Assembly: GCA_004026145.2 (NCBI GenBank)
Contig: CP034991.1
Span: forward strand, 9,342,592 to 9,406,591
Direction: 5' to 3'
DNA from: Takifugu bimaculatus
Taxonomy: Eukaryota > Chordata > Actinopteri > Tetraodontiformes > Tetraodontidae
Length of the DNA stretch: 64,000 bases
Position 1 is the stretch's first letter. Each line of letters starts with the position of its first letter. Of this stretch, positions 49,401 through 57,224 are shown one piece after another. A program made the position numbers and the translations under genes. Below the pieces are notes generated by a model. That model did not search any database. It saw only the letters and a list, made by a program, of their open reading frames with translations, and was not told where the DNA came from.

Positions 49401-52400
49401 CCATAAGTCAGAACTAGATCTAAGGTGTGGTTGAAGCTATGAGTTGGTTGGTTTATCTGCTGGAGGAAACCAACTGACTCCAGTAATGAAATGAAGCTAT
49501 TTCTAAAGTTGTCATTTACAACGTCACAACATCGTTACAACATGGATATTAAAGTCTCCAATGATAATGACTTTGTCTGTTCTAAGGACCAAGTCAGATA
49601 AGAAATCAGATAATTCAGACAGGAACTCTGAATGTGGCCCAGCAGGGGGCCGATATACAACTACAAACAAAAGTGGCTTTTCTATCTTCCAGTTCAGATG
49701 GGTGATGCCAAGAGTCAGGCTTTCAAATGAACTGGAGCCATATTTTGGTCTAGGATTAATTAATAACTTGGAGTGATAGATTGCTGCCACTCCCCCTCTT
49801 CGACCAGTAACAGGTGGAATATGATAATTAAGATGGGTAGGAGGAGTAGATTCATTTAAGCGAACATACTCCTCCTCCTGAAGCCAGGTCTCAGTAAGAC
49901 AAAATAAATCAATGTGATGATCCGATATCAGGTCGTGCACTAACAGGGATTTACACAAAAGAGATCTAATATTTAACAGTCCACACTTAATTGTGATATT
50001 AGTTTCTCCAACTTGTGCTTTAGTATTAATTTTAATAAGATTATGGTGATTGACCGCTCCCCTGCTCTGTGCTTGGTAAACTTTTAACCGTGGAACAGAG
50101 ACTACCTCTATAGTGTTAAATATGTTATTGTTGGCAGATGAGGGTTCTAAGGAAGCAGCAGAGAGGTGTGTAAGACTACAACTCTGCATCCTGGTCTGGA
50201 CCCTGGATTGTCAGGTCACTTTGGGTCTAATAAAATTAGCCAGATTACTAGAAATGAGAGAGGCACCATGCCGTGTGGGATGGACACCAGTCTCTCCTAA
50301 TCAGACCAGATTTCCCCCCAAAAGTGCTCCAGTTGTCTATAAAGGCCACCTGGTTTTCGGGGCACCACCGTGACAGCCAGCGACGAAGCGACGACATGCG
50401 GCTAAACATCTCATCGCTGGCCAGATTGGGGAGGGGACCAGAGAATGCTATGGAGTCCAACATCGTTTTTGCGTAGTTACACACCGACTCCAAGTTAATT
50501 TTAGTGACCTCCGACTGACGAAGACGGGTGTCGTTGGCTCCGACGTGAATAATAACTTAACCAAATTTACGTTTACGTCTCACCAGCAGCCATACATTTG
50601 CTTCTATGTCGCCGCTCTGGCCCCCGGAATGCACTTGACTATGGTCGCTGGAGTCGGCTTCATGTAGCGCAAAACAGAGTTGCCAATTACCAGGGTCGGT
50701 TTCTCAGCGGGTGTGTCGCAGAGTGGGGAAAAGCGGTTAGCCACGGGAAGCGGGTGGTGGTGCACCGTGGGCCTTTGTTTTGGGCTACGCTTCCTATGAA
50801 CCGTCACCCAGCCGACCTGGCTAGCCGGCTACTCGGCTGCTGCCGGGGGACCGCTAGCCGTAGCTATGCTAGGCGGCTCCGCAGCAGCTAGCTTATCCTG
50901 GCTACCTGACGCAACTCCAGCTAACTCCAAGCTGCGGAACCGCGTCTCAAGCTCGCTAAGTCTCACCTCCATAGCCATAAATAAACTACACTTTCTGCAC
51001 CTATTCCCTTCACTAAGGGAGGCAGAGGAGTAACTAAACATTTCACACACTGAACAGACAAAGACACCGGGTGAAACAGACGGTGAGGCCATGCTAGCGC
51101 TAATAATCGGCGAAGCCCTGTATTTGTTTAATATGGGTTATTTCTCACTGTTGTTATCAGGCGACTAGAATGTCCCAAGTGTTCAAATTTTAATTAAAGT
51201 GAATACAACACACAAAGTGTTCAAAGTGTTCAATATTAAGTGAATACAACACCCCGTGCACAATGCAACCAACGAACGATTGAGAAGACAGGAAGTGACG
51301 CAATACGTTACCAGCAGGAAGTCAAGGTCTGTCTATTAACAGCACGTCTGCGGAAATATTGCTGCAAAGGTCATCGCCTGAAGGAAGTGCGAGGCAGCGG
51401 CGAGAGAATGTGTGTGAAATAGCCACGGCCAGGTTCTCAGCTGGTAACGCTCTCTGCCTCGCTTGCCAACAATGGACACGTGCTTGAGGTTAAGATTCGC
51501 CTATTGAGATTCGCCAGCGGGCGGTCATATACTACAGGGATCTGTACAGGAAGGAATGCCGGGAAGAGCCTAAGGTGGAGCAGTCCTTCCTGAGTGGTCT
51601 ACCCCAGGTGGGTGAAGACAACAACGGAGAGCTTGATGCTCCTCTGTCCGCTGAGGAACTGACAAGAGCGTTGCATGGCCTGGCTGGTGGGAAAGCCTCA
51701 GGCATTGATAGGCTTCCAGCGGAGTTTTACAGGGCCTGTTTTTCTGGCCTGTTCTCGGCGAGGACCTGCTGTGCGTCCTCAGGGACAGTCTGAGCCAAGG
51801 TCGGCTGCCACTGAGCTGTAGGAGAGCCGTCCTTACCCTCCTCCCAAAGAAAAGGGACCTACAGGACGTAAAGAACTGGCGCCTGGTGTCCTTACTATGC
51901 ACCGACTACAAGCTGCTGTCCAAGGTGTTGGCAACTCAGCTGAGAAAGGTGATGGAGAGGGTGATCCATGTGGACCAGACGTATTGTGTGCCCAGCAGGT
52001 TAATCTCTGACAACATAGCTTTAATTTGAGACATTTTGGACCTCTCTGGTTCATTGGGTCGTGGGCTTGGTCTGATTTCTCTGGACCAAGAAAAGGCTTT
52101 TCACAGGGTGGAACACCAGTACCTGTGGCGGACACTGCAGGCCTTCGGATTCAGCCCAGGTTTCATAGCCAGGATCCAGGCCTTGTACTGTGGCATTGAG
52201 AGTGTGCTGAAGATCAACGGTGGCCTAAGTGCTCCCTTCATTGTCCGGAGGGGAATCAGGCAGGGCTGCTCAATGTCAGGGATGCTCTGCACTCTGTTTA
52301 TTGAGCCCCTCCTCCAGAGACTGAGAGCAGAGCTTATCGGGTTTCATCATTCCAGGTTGTCTGAGGCGTTATGTTGCTGTCTGCCTACGCCAAGTGACAT

Positions 52401-54549
52401 TGTTTTCATCAGTAGTCAGAACGACATCACTAACCTCTCTGAAACTGTTACTAGGTTTAACAAACTGTCATCGGCAAAGGTTAATTGGGCCAAAATTGAA
52501 GCCTTGGCATTGGGAGAATGGTGTAAGCAGCTAACATTACCGGGGGGGCTCTCCTGGAGGGCAGAGGGGGTTGAGGTACTTGGGCATCCACCTTGGTGAT
52601 GAAGCCTTTATGACCAAGAATTCCTCCTGTCCAGGATACAGGCGGTTATGGTGGATTTCTTCTGGGATCGTCTGCACTGGATACCACAGAGTGTCCTTTT
52701 TCTGCAGAGGGAGGAAGGAGGACTTGGCTTGGTCCACCTGGAGAGCAGAGGAGCGACTTTCAGGCTCTAGTTTGTCCAAAGGCTGCTGTGTGGTCCATTG
52801 GATCTGGTCTGGAGACCTGTGGCTCAAGCTGTGCTGAGGCGATGTGGTGGAATGAGGTTGGCAGCAACCCTAATTTAAATGGACCTAACAGGGGTCAGAT
52901 TGGATGAACTCCCAGGGTATTACAACAGACTTTTTCAGGTATGGAAGTTGTTTACACAGGGGAGACAGGACCACTTGCAACTCCATTTTCTGGCTTCTGG
53001 AGGAGCCGATGGTCTATGGGGCCCGTTTCAGGTATGAGGCAGGACCACAACTGGCCCAGAAAATGCGAGAGGCAGGTGTATTCACACTGAGGCAGTTGGT
53101 CGACGTGTGTGGCCCCCGGTTGGACAATGCAGCAGCGCTGGCTCGGCACACAGGTGCAGGTCAGTGAGGGTCCTGAACCAGATGCTGGGTGGATGGAGAC
53201 ACCAACTGGCGGCCAGTGTGCTGGAGCTGGTGAGCGAGTTCTGTAAAGGATGGAAACCAGCCAATCATGATGACCCCTTTCCAGAAGTGAGGTTAACGCC
53301 AGTGTTGGAGAATGTTCCTGGCTCGCAACCGCTCTTGAGAAAGGTGCAGCCTGTCGATTTAAGTTCCTCGTCGGGGAAGCTTATGTACAACACACTGGTC
53401 AAGGTTCTAAACCAACGCAGCTTGGCAGGCCGTATCGACACCAAATGGAGGACGCAACTGGCCCTCACAGAGACCCAGAGGCCAGAGTGGAGGTCCCTGT
53501 ACAAGTTACCTCTAACCGGGAGGGGTGGGGATCTACAATGGAGAATCCTTCATGGGGCCATCGCAGTCAATGGGTTCTTATCGCATATCAACCCAAACAT
53601 CGGTGCCGAGTGTTCTGTGACCATAGAGAGATGGTGTGCCACTGTTTCTCCGAGTAAAAACCGCCTCTCTGTGCTGTTCCTGCTGCTGAATCAGATGTTC
53701 TCCCTGCTTGGTGAAGCTTTTTCACAAACTATCTTTATATATCTGGGTTTCAGATACCACAGGAGAGGGAAAGCTAAATGCCAGCTGCTGAACTTCTTTA
53801 TATGTCAGGCGAAACCAGCCATCTACGTGAGCAGGAGGAACAAGATAGGCGGGTCTCTGGACTGTGATCTTCAGACCAGACCAGACCAGATCAGACCATC
53901 TTCGCTAGGATGGTCAAAGCTCGGATAAAAACGGAGTTTAATTTTTACCGAGCAACGAACAGTATTGAAGAGTTAAAGAGCACATGGTGCCTGAATGATG
54001 AACTATGTCTGGTGGAGGAGGAGGAGCTGGTCTTTGGAGGCCTCCTCAACTGAATGTGTGTTTTCTGTTTTCTTCTTGTTTGGATAATGTTTTTGTTTTT
54101 TGTAATGACAAATTAAATTGAGTTTTTGAAAAATCCAAAAAAAATCTCTCTCTCTATCTCTCTCCTCTCCCCCTGGTTTCCTCAGTCGCTAGTCTCTGAC
54201 CATGTGACCTGTCATGCAGGTTAATGGCAGTAGAAGAAGAGCTAAAGAAGGACCATTCTGACATGCAGGCCGTGGTGGACTCCAAACAGAAGATCATAGA
54301 GGCTCAGGTACTTTCACTGTAAAATGTAGGGTTTTATTGAGAAAGGTCCCCTAGAACCACTTATCTTCTGTCTTTCAGGAGAAGAGGATCACAAGTCTTG
54401 ATGCAGCAAACAGTCGTCTGATGGCAGCACTGACTCAGCTGAAGGAGCGTTACACAGTCACGTCGCAGCGAAATGGCTTGTCTCCTAGCAACACCTCTTC
54501 CCTGCAGATCACTGAAAACGGAGAGTTCCGTAACACCGACAACAGCTGA
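20087..54549 (+). CDS. dab2ip: DAB2-interacting protein (Ras GTPase-activating scaffold), 17 exons, 5' end not seen
   Basis: A SynGAP-family RasGAP that turns off Ras at the membrane and scaffolds ASK1, TRAF2 and DAB2 signalling. Exons: 20087-20231, 21188-21360, 21444-21715, 22595-22800, 23190-23334, 23478-23622, 23703-23939, 24035-24224, 39436-39659, 39752-39843, 39932-40396, 40483-40754, 42632-42745, 43060-43182, 43304-43383, 54220-54307, 54379-54549; phases agree throughout (about 1047 codons). Seen in order: the end of the PH region (VIIKPVHSSLLGQDYCFE), C2 (YFCELCLDDSLYART), RasGAP with IFRENTLATKSIEEYLKL (arginine finger region) and SASLFLRFLCPAVMSPSLF, a Pro/Ser-rich tail with DFTRLPSPTPENKDLFFVT, and a C-terminal coiled coil ending ITENGEFRNTDNS. 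WRQECSNRRRPDISER favours DAB2IP over SYNGAP1. The first visible exon begins in mid-codon; upstream PH exons and the start codon were not found. Confidence 0.93.
22319..22424. repeat. Fold-back inverted repeat in a dab2ip intron
   Basis: Arms of about 40 bp (22319-22359, AGGTAAGTTTTCTGTGTCAA..., and 22384-22424, its near reverse complement) are separated by about 25 bp. RNA would form a long hairpin. It belongs to a repetitive fish sequence (flank GATTCTCAATCATCCAGGTCC). Confidence 0.6.
23337..23437. repeat. (CA)n followed by (CTAACA)n
   Basis: An imperfect CA tract (23337-23410) passes into five CTAACA-like units. It fills most of the 143-bp intron between dab2ip exons 23190-23334 and 23478-23622, starting two bases after the donor. 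Confidence 0.95.
24298..24330 (+). repeat. (TC)n target tract 5' of LINE B
   Basis: Sixteen perfect TC units lie about 75 bp after the dab2ip exon ending at 24224. The LINE 5' end (GACCACGTGCTGGGAG) begins directly after. Confidence 0.9.
25180..25402 (+). repeat. Tandem repeats in LINE B ORF1 (GAVEEVQ-like)
   Basis: Units of GGAGCAGTAGAGGAGGT and a longer version including CAGACAGGGATGAATGT occur about six times, encoding an acidic GAVEEVQTG repeat in the ORF1 frame. It is absent from copies A and D in this form. Confidence 0.75.
25626..27310 (-). mobile_element. Rex1/Babar-like LINE, 5'-truncated, antisense
   Basis: On the minus strand a long, nearly intact RT frame (27020-25893, about 375 codons) shows RILFLDFSSAFNTIQP, APQGTMLSPILF and the catalytic FADDTAIVG, then KTKELVIDFRR. 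An upstream frame (27297-27007) gives KAAGPDRVCPRLLK and IIPVPKK; a frameshift separates the two. The 3' end at 25626-25700 has the GATCAATAAAGTACTCTGATTC-type end with repeats of GATTCT. The endonuclease is missing. The clade label rests on RT motif wording. The open frame on the opposite strand (26046-26831) is a shadow. Confidence 0.8.
27355..27408. repeat. Degenerate TTAGGG-like repeats
   Basis: GTTAGGGTTAAGGTGTTAGG followed by GTGTTAGTATGTTAGGATG and TTAGGGTTAAC: a short, degenerate run at the junction between the Rex1-like LINE and the integrase fragment. Confidence 0.6.
27390..28025 (-). pseudogene. Endogenous retrovirus integrase fragment
   Basis: On the minus strand 27938-27717 contains an integrase catalytic-core piece: a DAYTGWPEA motif, then a DNGTHF motif holding the second catalytic Asp. 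A second frame (27599-27390) resembles the integrase C-terminal domain (HTAEWVLMRVIK). The parts are broken by frameshifts. The fragment is antisense to the LTR pieces around it, so it probably did not come from the same provirus in place. Inactive. Confidence 0.7.
29032..29050 (+). repeat. (TC)n junction between LINE copies B and C
   Basis: ATCTCTCTCTCTCTGTCTCTG joins the 3' tail of B directly to the 5' end of C (TGTGAGGAGCATGG). Confidence 0.85.
29985..30200 (-). pseudogene. Short ORF with a hydrophobic segment, possible env leader remnant
   Basis: 71 codons on the minus strand of the defective provirus, with basic residues followed by a hydrophobic stretch (FLCVLGVISIAAVLLIFSL), located after the integrase end and before the 3' LTR, where env would begin. 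No further env is present. Assignment is by position only. Confidence 0.35.
30229..31157 (-). pseudogene. Provirus pol remnant: RNase H and integrase C-terminus
   Basis: On the minus strand, 31157-30462 is one open frame. Its centre has an RNase H pattern: LFVDGSAP with the first catalytic Asp, the AQAAELVALTRA helix with the Glu, and IYTDSMYACDVVHDFG with a further Asp. 30465-30229 then encodes a basic integrase C-terminal piece (PEDYVVIKDFRR, WQGPFQVLL). Polymerase and the integrase core are missing, so RNase H is fused nearly directly to the integrase tail. The N-terminal part carries the 45-bp repeats listed below. Confidence 0.7.
31000..31207. repeat. 45-bp tandem repeats inside the provirus
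   Basis: Four to five units of GATTTACACTTTGATACCTGG plus TCTTGCCTCTTTTCTTGCTCACAG, with minor variation and some shortened units (CAATGATCTCACAG). On the minus strand they encode a CEQEKRQDQV-like repeat upstream of RNase H. Confidence 0.85.
31910..32071. repeat. About 55-bp tandem repeat in the right LTR
   Basis: Three copies of TTTTGCACTCAATTTACATTTCACAAT-containing units, present once in the left LTR. With another indel it explains most of the length difference between the two LTRs. Confidence 0.85.
34400..35221. mobile_element. hAT-type non-autonomous element
   Basis: 822 bp with inverted ends CAGGGGTGTCCAAACT at the left and AGTTTGGACACCCCTG at the right, flanked by perfect 8-bp duplications TTTTAGAG (34392-34399 and 35222-35229), the hallmark of hAT transposition. 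No transposase is visible. It splits the reverse transcriptase of LINE copy C between residues ..CTPF and VCRGVRQG. Confidence 0.92.
35701..35965. other. Unassigned short segment in a dab2ip intron
   Basis: Between the end of recognisable LINE C and the (CAAT)n tract. It could hold the last decayed part of LINE C; no other feature is visible. Confidence 0.3.
35966..36047. repeat. (CAAT)n microsatellite
   Basis: About 20 near-perfect CAAT units. It marks the left edge of the truncated provirus that follows. Confidence 0.97.
36103..36771 (-). pseudogene. Endogenous retroviral aspartic protease region
   Basis: An open frame of 222 codons on the minus strand. LWFLVDTGAGKTVV holds the Asp-Thr-Gly active site near the start, and the later VNLLGCDLISQL segment is the matching C-terminal helix motif of retropepsins. 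It follows the gag zinc knuckle, as in retroviral gag-pro-pol order. RT does not follow, so the polyprotein is incomplete. Confidence 0.8.
36900..37760 (-). pseudogene. Endogenous retroviral gag region (capsid and nucleocapsid)
   Basis: On the minus strand 37692-37201 has a capsid-like frame with WTPEDYEKACAEIPKP and the NESYEEYSHRMRDVF segment that resembles the gag major homology region. About 36972-36926 encodes a CCHC knuckle (CHYCCKPGHWARDC), the nucleocapsid signature. Frameshifts separate the two. The N-terminal gag part is probably in the poorly readable 37700-38370. Inactive fossil. Confidence 0.75.
39076..39435. other. Intron sequence, no feature recognised
   Basis: Between the LTR and the dab2ip acceptor at 39434-39435. 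A frame here (39046-39284) resembles no known protein. The last 30 bases form a normal pyrimidine-rich acceptor (CTGTCCCACTCTCCACCACAG). Confidence 0.4.
40755..42631. other. dab2ip intron with low-grade repeats only
   Basis: Holds short repetitive pieces known from fish genomes, such as CCTTGCTCAAGGGCACCTCG near 41671-41690 and a CTGAAGAAGCCTCTGGAATG stretch near 41775-41794, but no bounded element or conserved coding frame. Confidence 0.4.
43462..43494 (+). repeat. (TC)n target tract 5' of LINE D
   Basis: CTCTCTCTCTCTCTCTCTCTC, then CGCCCTCTCTCG, about 80 bp after the dab2ip exon ending at 43383. The LINE 5' end GCTGACCGCGTGCTGGGAG follows. Confidence 0.9.
43640..45235 (+). pseudogene. LINE D ORF1 (nucleic-acid-binding protein), disrupted
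   Basis: The first part (to 44175) shows SVPVEEVLLTVGDRVGHSNL, SHASRMNRGVVVF, VSSVPPFIPNEVLEQELQ and YASSGSMRCL, where the zinc knuckle should begin. The foreign segment replaces the knuckle. It resumes near 44390 with a Thr/His-rich linker, and 44518-45235 contains MVVTTMEVEEPAGLDLD and the C-terminal IRFFLRTTKGMRSLQVEDYF, LVRAGSFGEPSFTDQELYRL. In intact relatives this protein binds the LINE RNA. The C-terminal half overlaps frame changes near 44950-45000. Confidence 0.75.
44176..44390 (+). other. Foreign segment in LINE D ORF1: LINE RT fragment plus a copy of a dab2ip exon end
   Basis: After AGGTGCTT the ORF1 sequence shared with copy B stops. The insert first resembles an L1/Tx1-type RT stretch (GMSYFWTVIYL, then ATTGAGCCTCTCCTAATCAA, i.e. 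IEPLLI). 44325-44378 then repeats 43342-43395, the last 42 bases of dab2ip exon 43304-43383 and 12 bases past its GT donor, with about 4 differences. LINE ORF1 sequence resumes at GGCCAGCCGACCCGC. Confidence 0.8.
45285..46425 (+). pseudogene. LINE D ORF2, 5' part: APE endonuclease and start of RT
   Basis: MADIRLGTLNINVAR begins the endonuclease; VAFLQETHS near 45400 carries the catalytic Glu, FLGGDFNCTE near 45710 the DFN motif, and VGLSDHSLISC near 45965 the SDH motif. So all three catalytic marks of an APE-type nuclease remain, though a frameshift near 45600 splits them. 46096-46425 is the linker and the start of RT (DAPSHFFFGLERKNGQRRMI). It stops at the L2 insertion. In relatives this nuclease nicks the target; the (TC)n preference would lie here. 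Confidence 0.8.
46426..46457 (-). repeat. Pentanucleotide tail of the L2 element
   Basis: Six to seven AATCA units on the + strand; equivalent to the (TGATT)n end seen at 10615-10630. Confidence 0.85.
46647..46893. repeat. (AGAGG)n expansion in the L2 3' UTR
   Basis: About 245 bp of purine-only AGAGG/GGAGA units. The same position in the first L2 copy (10257-10300 on the opposite strand) holds only a few CCTCT units. Ser/Leu/Pro frames on the minus strand are translations of this tract. Confidence 0.93.
47194..50189 (-). pseudogene. L2 ORF2: endonuclease and reverse transcriptase
   Basis: Minus-strand blocks: 50189-49524 endonuclease (LNIRSLLCKSLLVHDLI, LTETWLQEEE, IIIGDFNIHV); 49384-48800 (LLSDHSLITFTF with the SDH motif, then KARTAYFSSLIEENKSNP); 48692-48453 and 48451-47987 RT (LLDLSPAFDTVDHSILL, GVPEGSVLGPILF, CYADDTQLYLS); 47937-47194 C-terminal region (MVFGPEPLRDRLDHM, SRLDYCNSLLSECPNNSL). 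The catalytic Asp pair is kept, but stops between blocks make it non-functional. Confidence 0.85.
50250..51092 (-). pseudogene. L2 ORF1: zinc-finger-like and SGNH-esterase-like protein
   Basis: Minus-strand 51092-50829 starts MASPSVSPGVFVCSVCEMF with Cys pairs (CSVC, CRKC) followed by a helix (MEVRLSELETRFRSLE). The next frames give PTLVIGNSVLRYMK and IIHVGANDTRLRQSE, resembling the Gly-Asn/Ser and GxND blocks of SGNH hydrolases known in CR1/L2 ORF1 proteins. The expected catalytic GDS is GNS here. Frameshifted near 50600. Confidence 0.65.
51455..53930 (+). pseudogene. LINE D ORF2, 3' part: reverse transcriptase and C-terminus
   Basis: Resumes with QRAVIYYRDLYR-like coding near 51510, then ELTRALHGLAGGKASGIDRL near 51655, SLDQEKAFHRVEHQYLWRTL near 52075, and RRGIRQGCSMSGMLCTLF near 52245. 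At 52383-52400 the sequence that should encode YADD reads TACGCCAAGTGACATTG, so the catalytic box is lost. 53107-53640 is the long C-terminal domain (LRVLNQMLGGWRHQ-like reading, WRILHGAIAVNGF). Frameshifts break it in several places. Confidence 0.8.
54144..54219 (+). promoter_or_regulatory. dab2ip: LINE-flanking (TC)n upstream of a dab2ip 3' splice site
   Basis: ATCTCTCTCTCTATCTCTCTCCTCTCCCCCTGGTTTCCTC (written here as one pyrimidine-rich run of about 40 bases, 54144-54183) follows the LINE D tail, and the AG for exon 54220 comes about 35 bp later (GTCATGCAG). The tract may take part in acceptor recognition or hold the branch region. Confidence 0.5.
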
Positions 54550-56430
54550 GCTCCAACTTTCCGCGAAAGGATGAAGAAGTGTGAATTATGGTAATCAATA
54601 AGAATCCAACATGGTTTAACCATTAAAACTGTTGTAGCCTCCCCAGAGCTGTGGTCAACATCTGCCTCCTCCATGATGGATGTGAAACCACCTGTTGACC
54701 TTCATGCCACTTTTTAGTTGCATGTTTCCTCTTTGAACTCCTGATATCATATCCTGTTTCTCCTTGATGCTTCCCATTGACTGGTCATGTGTTCATCATC
54801 ATAATAACCTGCCAGGAAGAACTTCACCTGAACGGCTGTTCTATACATTGACTTTACCTGTCCAAGAGTCATTTTCGTTTGGGTTCTAATCCTCACTCAG
54901 CTAATATGGTTCTGGACTGTTGGCCTGTCTGTGGCTCCAGGTTCTGCTCTGTCTCTATAATGTTAGACCTGACATCACCCATTGGTTCCTGAAATGCACT
55001 TCATTCTGATTCTTGCTGTATTGGCACTGGTTTCTAAAGTTGTGCTTTTTGATTGAAGCACAGAGTTTCTGATCCGTGGGAGAGCTCGAAGATGGTTTCC
55101 CCTCCACATCTACACGTGACAGCCCAAAGCTGCTGGATTTACTGCTAAATGCTAACTGCTAACAAAGACTGAAGTAAACTTTCTAGTTGAGACGATGAAT
55201 AACAGATGTTCATGTATGATAGAGCTAATATTAGGACTGTGGCTGATGCTACTGTGTCTGACTTTATGTTGAACTGTATCAAATTTATGATTAAAAATAC
55301 AAGAAAGCAGTTTTTTCTATCACGTGTGCTGAAAATGTTTGGTTTTCGTACAGTGGTGACCTTGAGCTCAGAATCCACAGCAGGAACGAACCATCCTGAA
55401 GTGTCGGTGAAGCTGTGTGGACTAAGGCATCAGCGCTGTTACCATGACAGCAACTATTTTATTGGCTTGCCCAACATTTTGTATGGTGCAAATATGAAAG
55501 AATTTAAAGCTTTTGGAAACAGTTCTTTTTAGACCCAGTTAGCTGCCTGTTGTGATAAGTGCTGGACAAAATCCACAACATATTTAAAGTCAGTCTTCAT
55601 TTGATGCCTCAAACTTCTGAAGTTTTCAAAGTGTAATTCTTTGTAAAGTGATCAACACTTTAGTCAACACTTCAGGTCGACTTTGTTAGTCACGTTGATC
55701 CAAATATTTCTAATGGTAAAAGGAAGTGTTCTACCCTGGCTGGGTCACCCAAGTGAGGATGTGTGATGATCTGAGACCCAGAGCATCGGATGATCTTGGG
55801 TTCGTTCCTGATCACGTGTCCAGGCTGTATCTACTTGGTGTTCCCATCAGCTGGTTTGCCAACGTGTCTCAAACTCTATAAAATCTATAAAGCTACACTG
55901 TCAAACACAAAAAAATAACTTGGTGTGATCTTATAATAAGCAGGGGCATCAAAAAAGCTGTTGTGGGAGGCAGCAGTCCTATTGGTTCCCCTTGCTGAGA
56001 GGTCCGTGTGGATACTAGGTAAACATTTATCTTCATCACCCTAAAATGACTCAATTTTGAAGGTGGCTGATCAAATTTTGTTTACATAAACTGTCAATAA
56101 ACATTACTGTTTCAATAGTCACTTGGCAAGATATCAATAGAGGTAGACAAGCTCTCTGAGTCAGGTTCTCCCAAGAGTTCCTATGCTGTGTTCTCACCCA
56201 CCTCTGAGCCTATTTTACATATATTATGTCTAATCTGACACCCAGGTCAACAACTTTCACCTCTGCAGTACAAATGATATTGTTTTTATTTTGATCATTT
56301 CCCCTTGTAAATGCTGTTTAATCATTGCTGCTTGTTCCCTCTGGACTCTGTTTCTCTTGTTTTTAATCTCTCTGTGAAATTCCAGTTTCACCCATAAATA
56401 ATTTAATAAACTTCTGTTCTGTAGCATATT
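54550..56430 (+). other. dab2ip: Probable dab2ip 3' UTR
   Basis: AT-rich non-coding sequence after the stop. Polyadenylation candidates are AATAAA at 56096-56101 and at 56404-56409. A 108-codon frame at 55206-55532 resembles no known protein and is likely chance. DAB2IP 3' UTRs are long in other vertebrates, which fits. Confidence 0.5.
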
Positions 56431-57224
56431 AGGTCTTTTCAAGTTTTTTTTCTTTCTATTTTAGGTTTCTAATTCATCTCTCTGGCGCTTTCCTCAGACC
56501 AGTGACAGACTGGTTGAATTGGTTTGTGATGGTCTAAACTTGGAAAACCTTTATCTTTTAATGCATCCTGGGAACTGTGGACTCAGAAAATGCCAGTTCC
56601 AAAATGAACTAAAATTTCCAAAAGCTCAAAATAAACAATTAACTTTAGTAAAATTTGGAGTGGAAATCTCTTTCTGTGATTTTGAACTCTCCTGCCCCTT
56701 AAGTAAGACTTGGTCAGGTTGAACTTTAGACCTCCTGCCAGATTTAGAAATATGTCATTAACATAACATGTGATGACATATGATAACATAATTGTGCTAT
56801 CACTGAGGGTTAGGAAAAAACAAAAAAGGGGAAATTTGCTTTGCAGAGAACCCCAGCAAACAACCACACAAACCATCCCACAAACTTGAAATGGGAGACA
56901 ATCAGCACATCCTCCTAGTTCATCACGTCACCCTTCAGTTGTGTCGCCCCCCGGTGGTTTGGATTTTTCAAACACACATCCCTGTACATACATCTTTGCG
57001 TGGATTTTCATAGATTTAAAACATTCTCTAACCCCAACCCATAAAACCAAGTCTGATCGTGAAGGTGTGAGGACAAGGCCAAATGTCTTCACTTTGATAG
57101 TAGAATCCACCAGGACATGACAGGAGACACCAAAAAGGCTACAATAAACTCAAAGTAAAGAATAATGAGTTAGGAGTTCCCGAGTGTTTCCTTCTTCCCC
57201 TCCCCTTCTGTTTCTTGTCTGTCG
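56431..57224. other. Intergenic, nothing recognised
   Basis: Ordinary AT-rich sequence with no conserved frame, repeat boundary or RNA gene that I can support. Confidence 0.4.

Larger units (their letters stand above)
46426..51440 (-). mobile_element. L2-clade (Maui-like) LINE, near full length, nested in LINE D
   Basis: The minus strand reads 5' UTR (51440-51093), ORF1 (51092 to about 50250), ORF2 endonuclease (50189-49524), RT (49384-47987) and a C-terminal part (47937-47194), then a 3' UTR with (AGAGG)n and a tail of CAAATC repeats at 46426-46457 (plus-strand view). About 5 kb, so 5'-complete or nearly so. The flanks are the two halves of LINE D ORF2 (..RRMIHSL before; RAVIYYRDLYRKE after). 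The copy at 7568-10630 is a shorter relative. Inactive by frameshifts, but less decayed than the first copy. Confidence 0.9.
43495..54143 (+). mobile_element. Tx1-clade LINE copy D, the most complete; interrupted by L2
   Basis: Fills the intron between dab2ip exons ending 43383 and starting 54220. 5' UTR 43495-43640, ORF1 about 43640-45235, ORF2 about 45285-53930, then a 3' UTR matching copy B (GGTCTTTGGAGGCCTCCTCA) and the tail AATTGAGTTTTTGAAAAATCC with an A-rich run before (TC)n at 54144-54170. An antisense L2 (46426 to about 51440) splits ORF2, and a foreign segment (44176 to about 44390) splits ORF1. Without the L2, the element is about 5.6 kb, normal for the clade. Sense to dab2ip. The (TC)n at both ends points to target specificity. 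Confidence 0.88.

Noticed and set aside
55206..55532. 108-codon frame after the dab2ip stop
   Set aside because: It lies in the probable 3' UTR, resembles no family and has no splice or start context.
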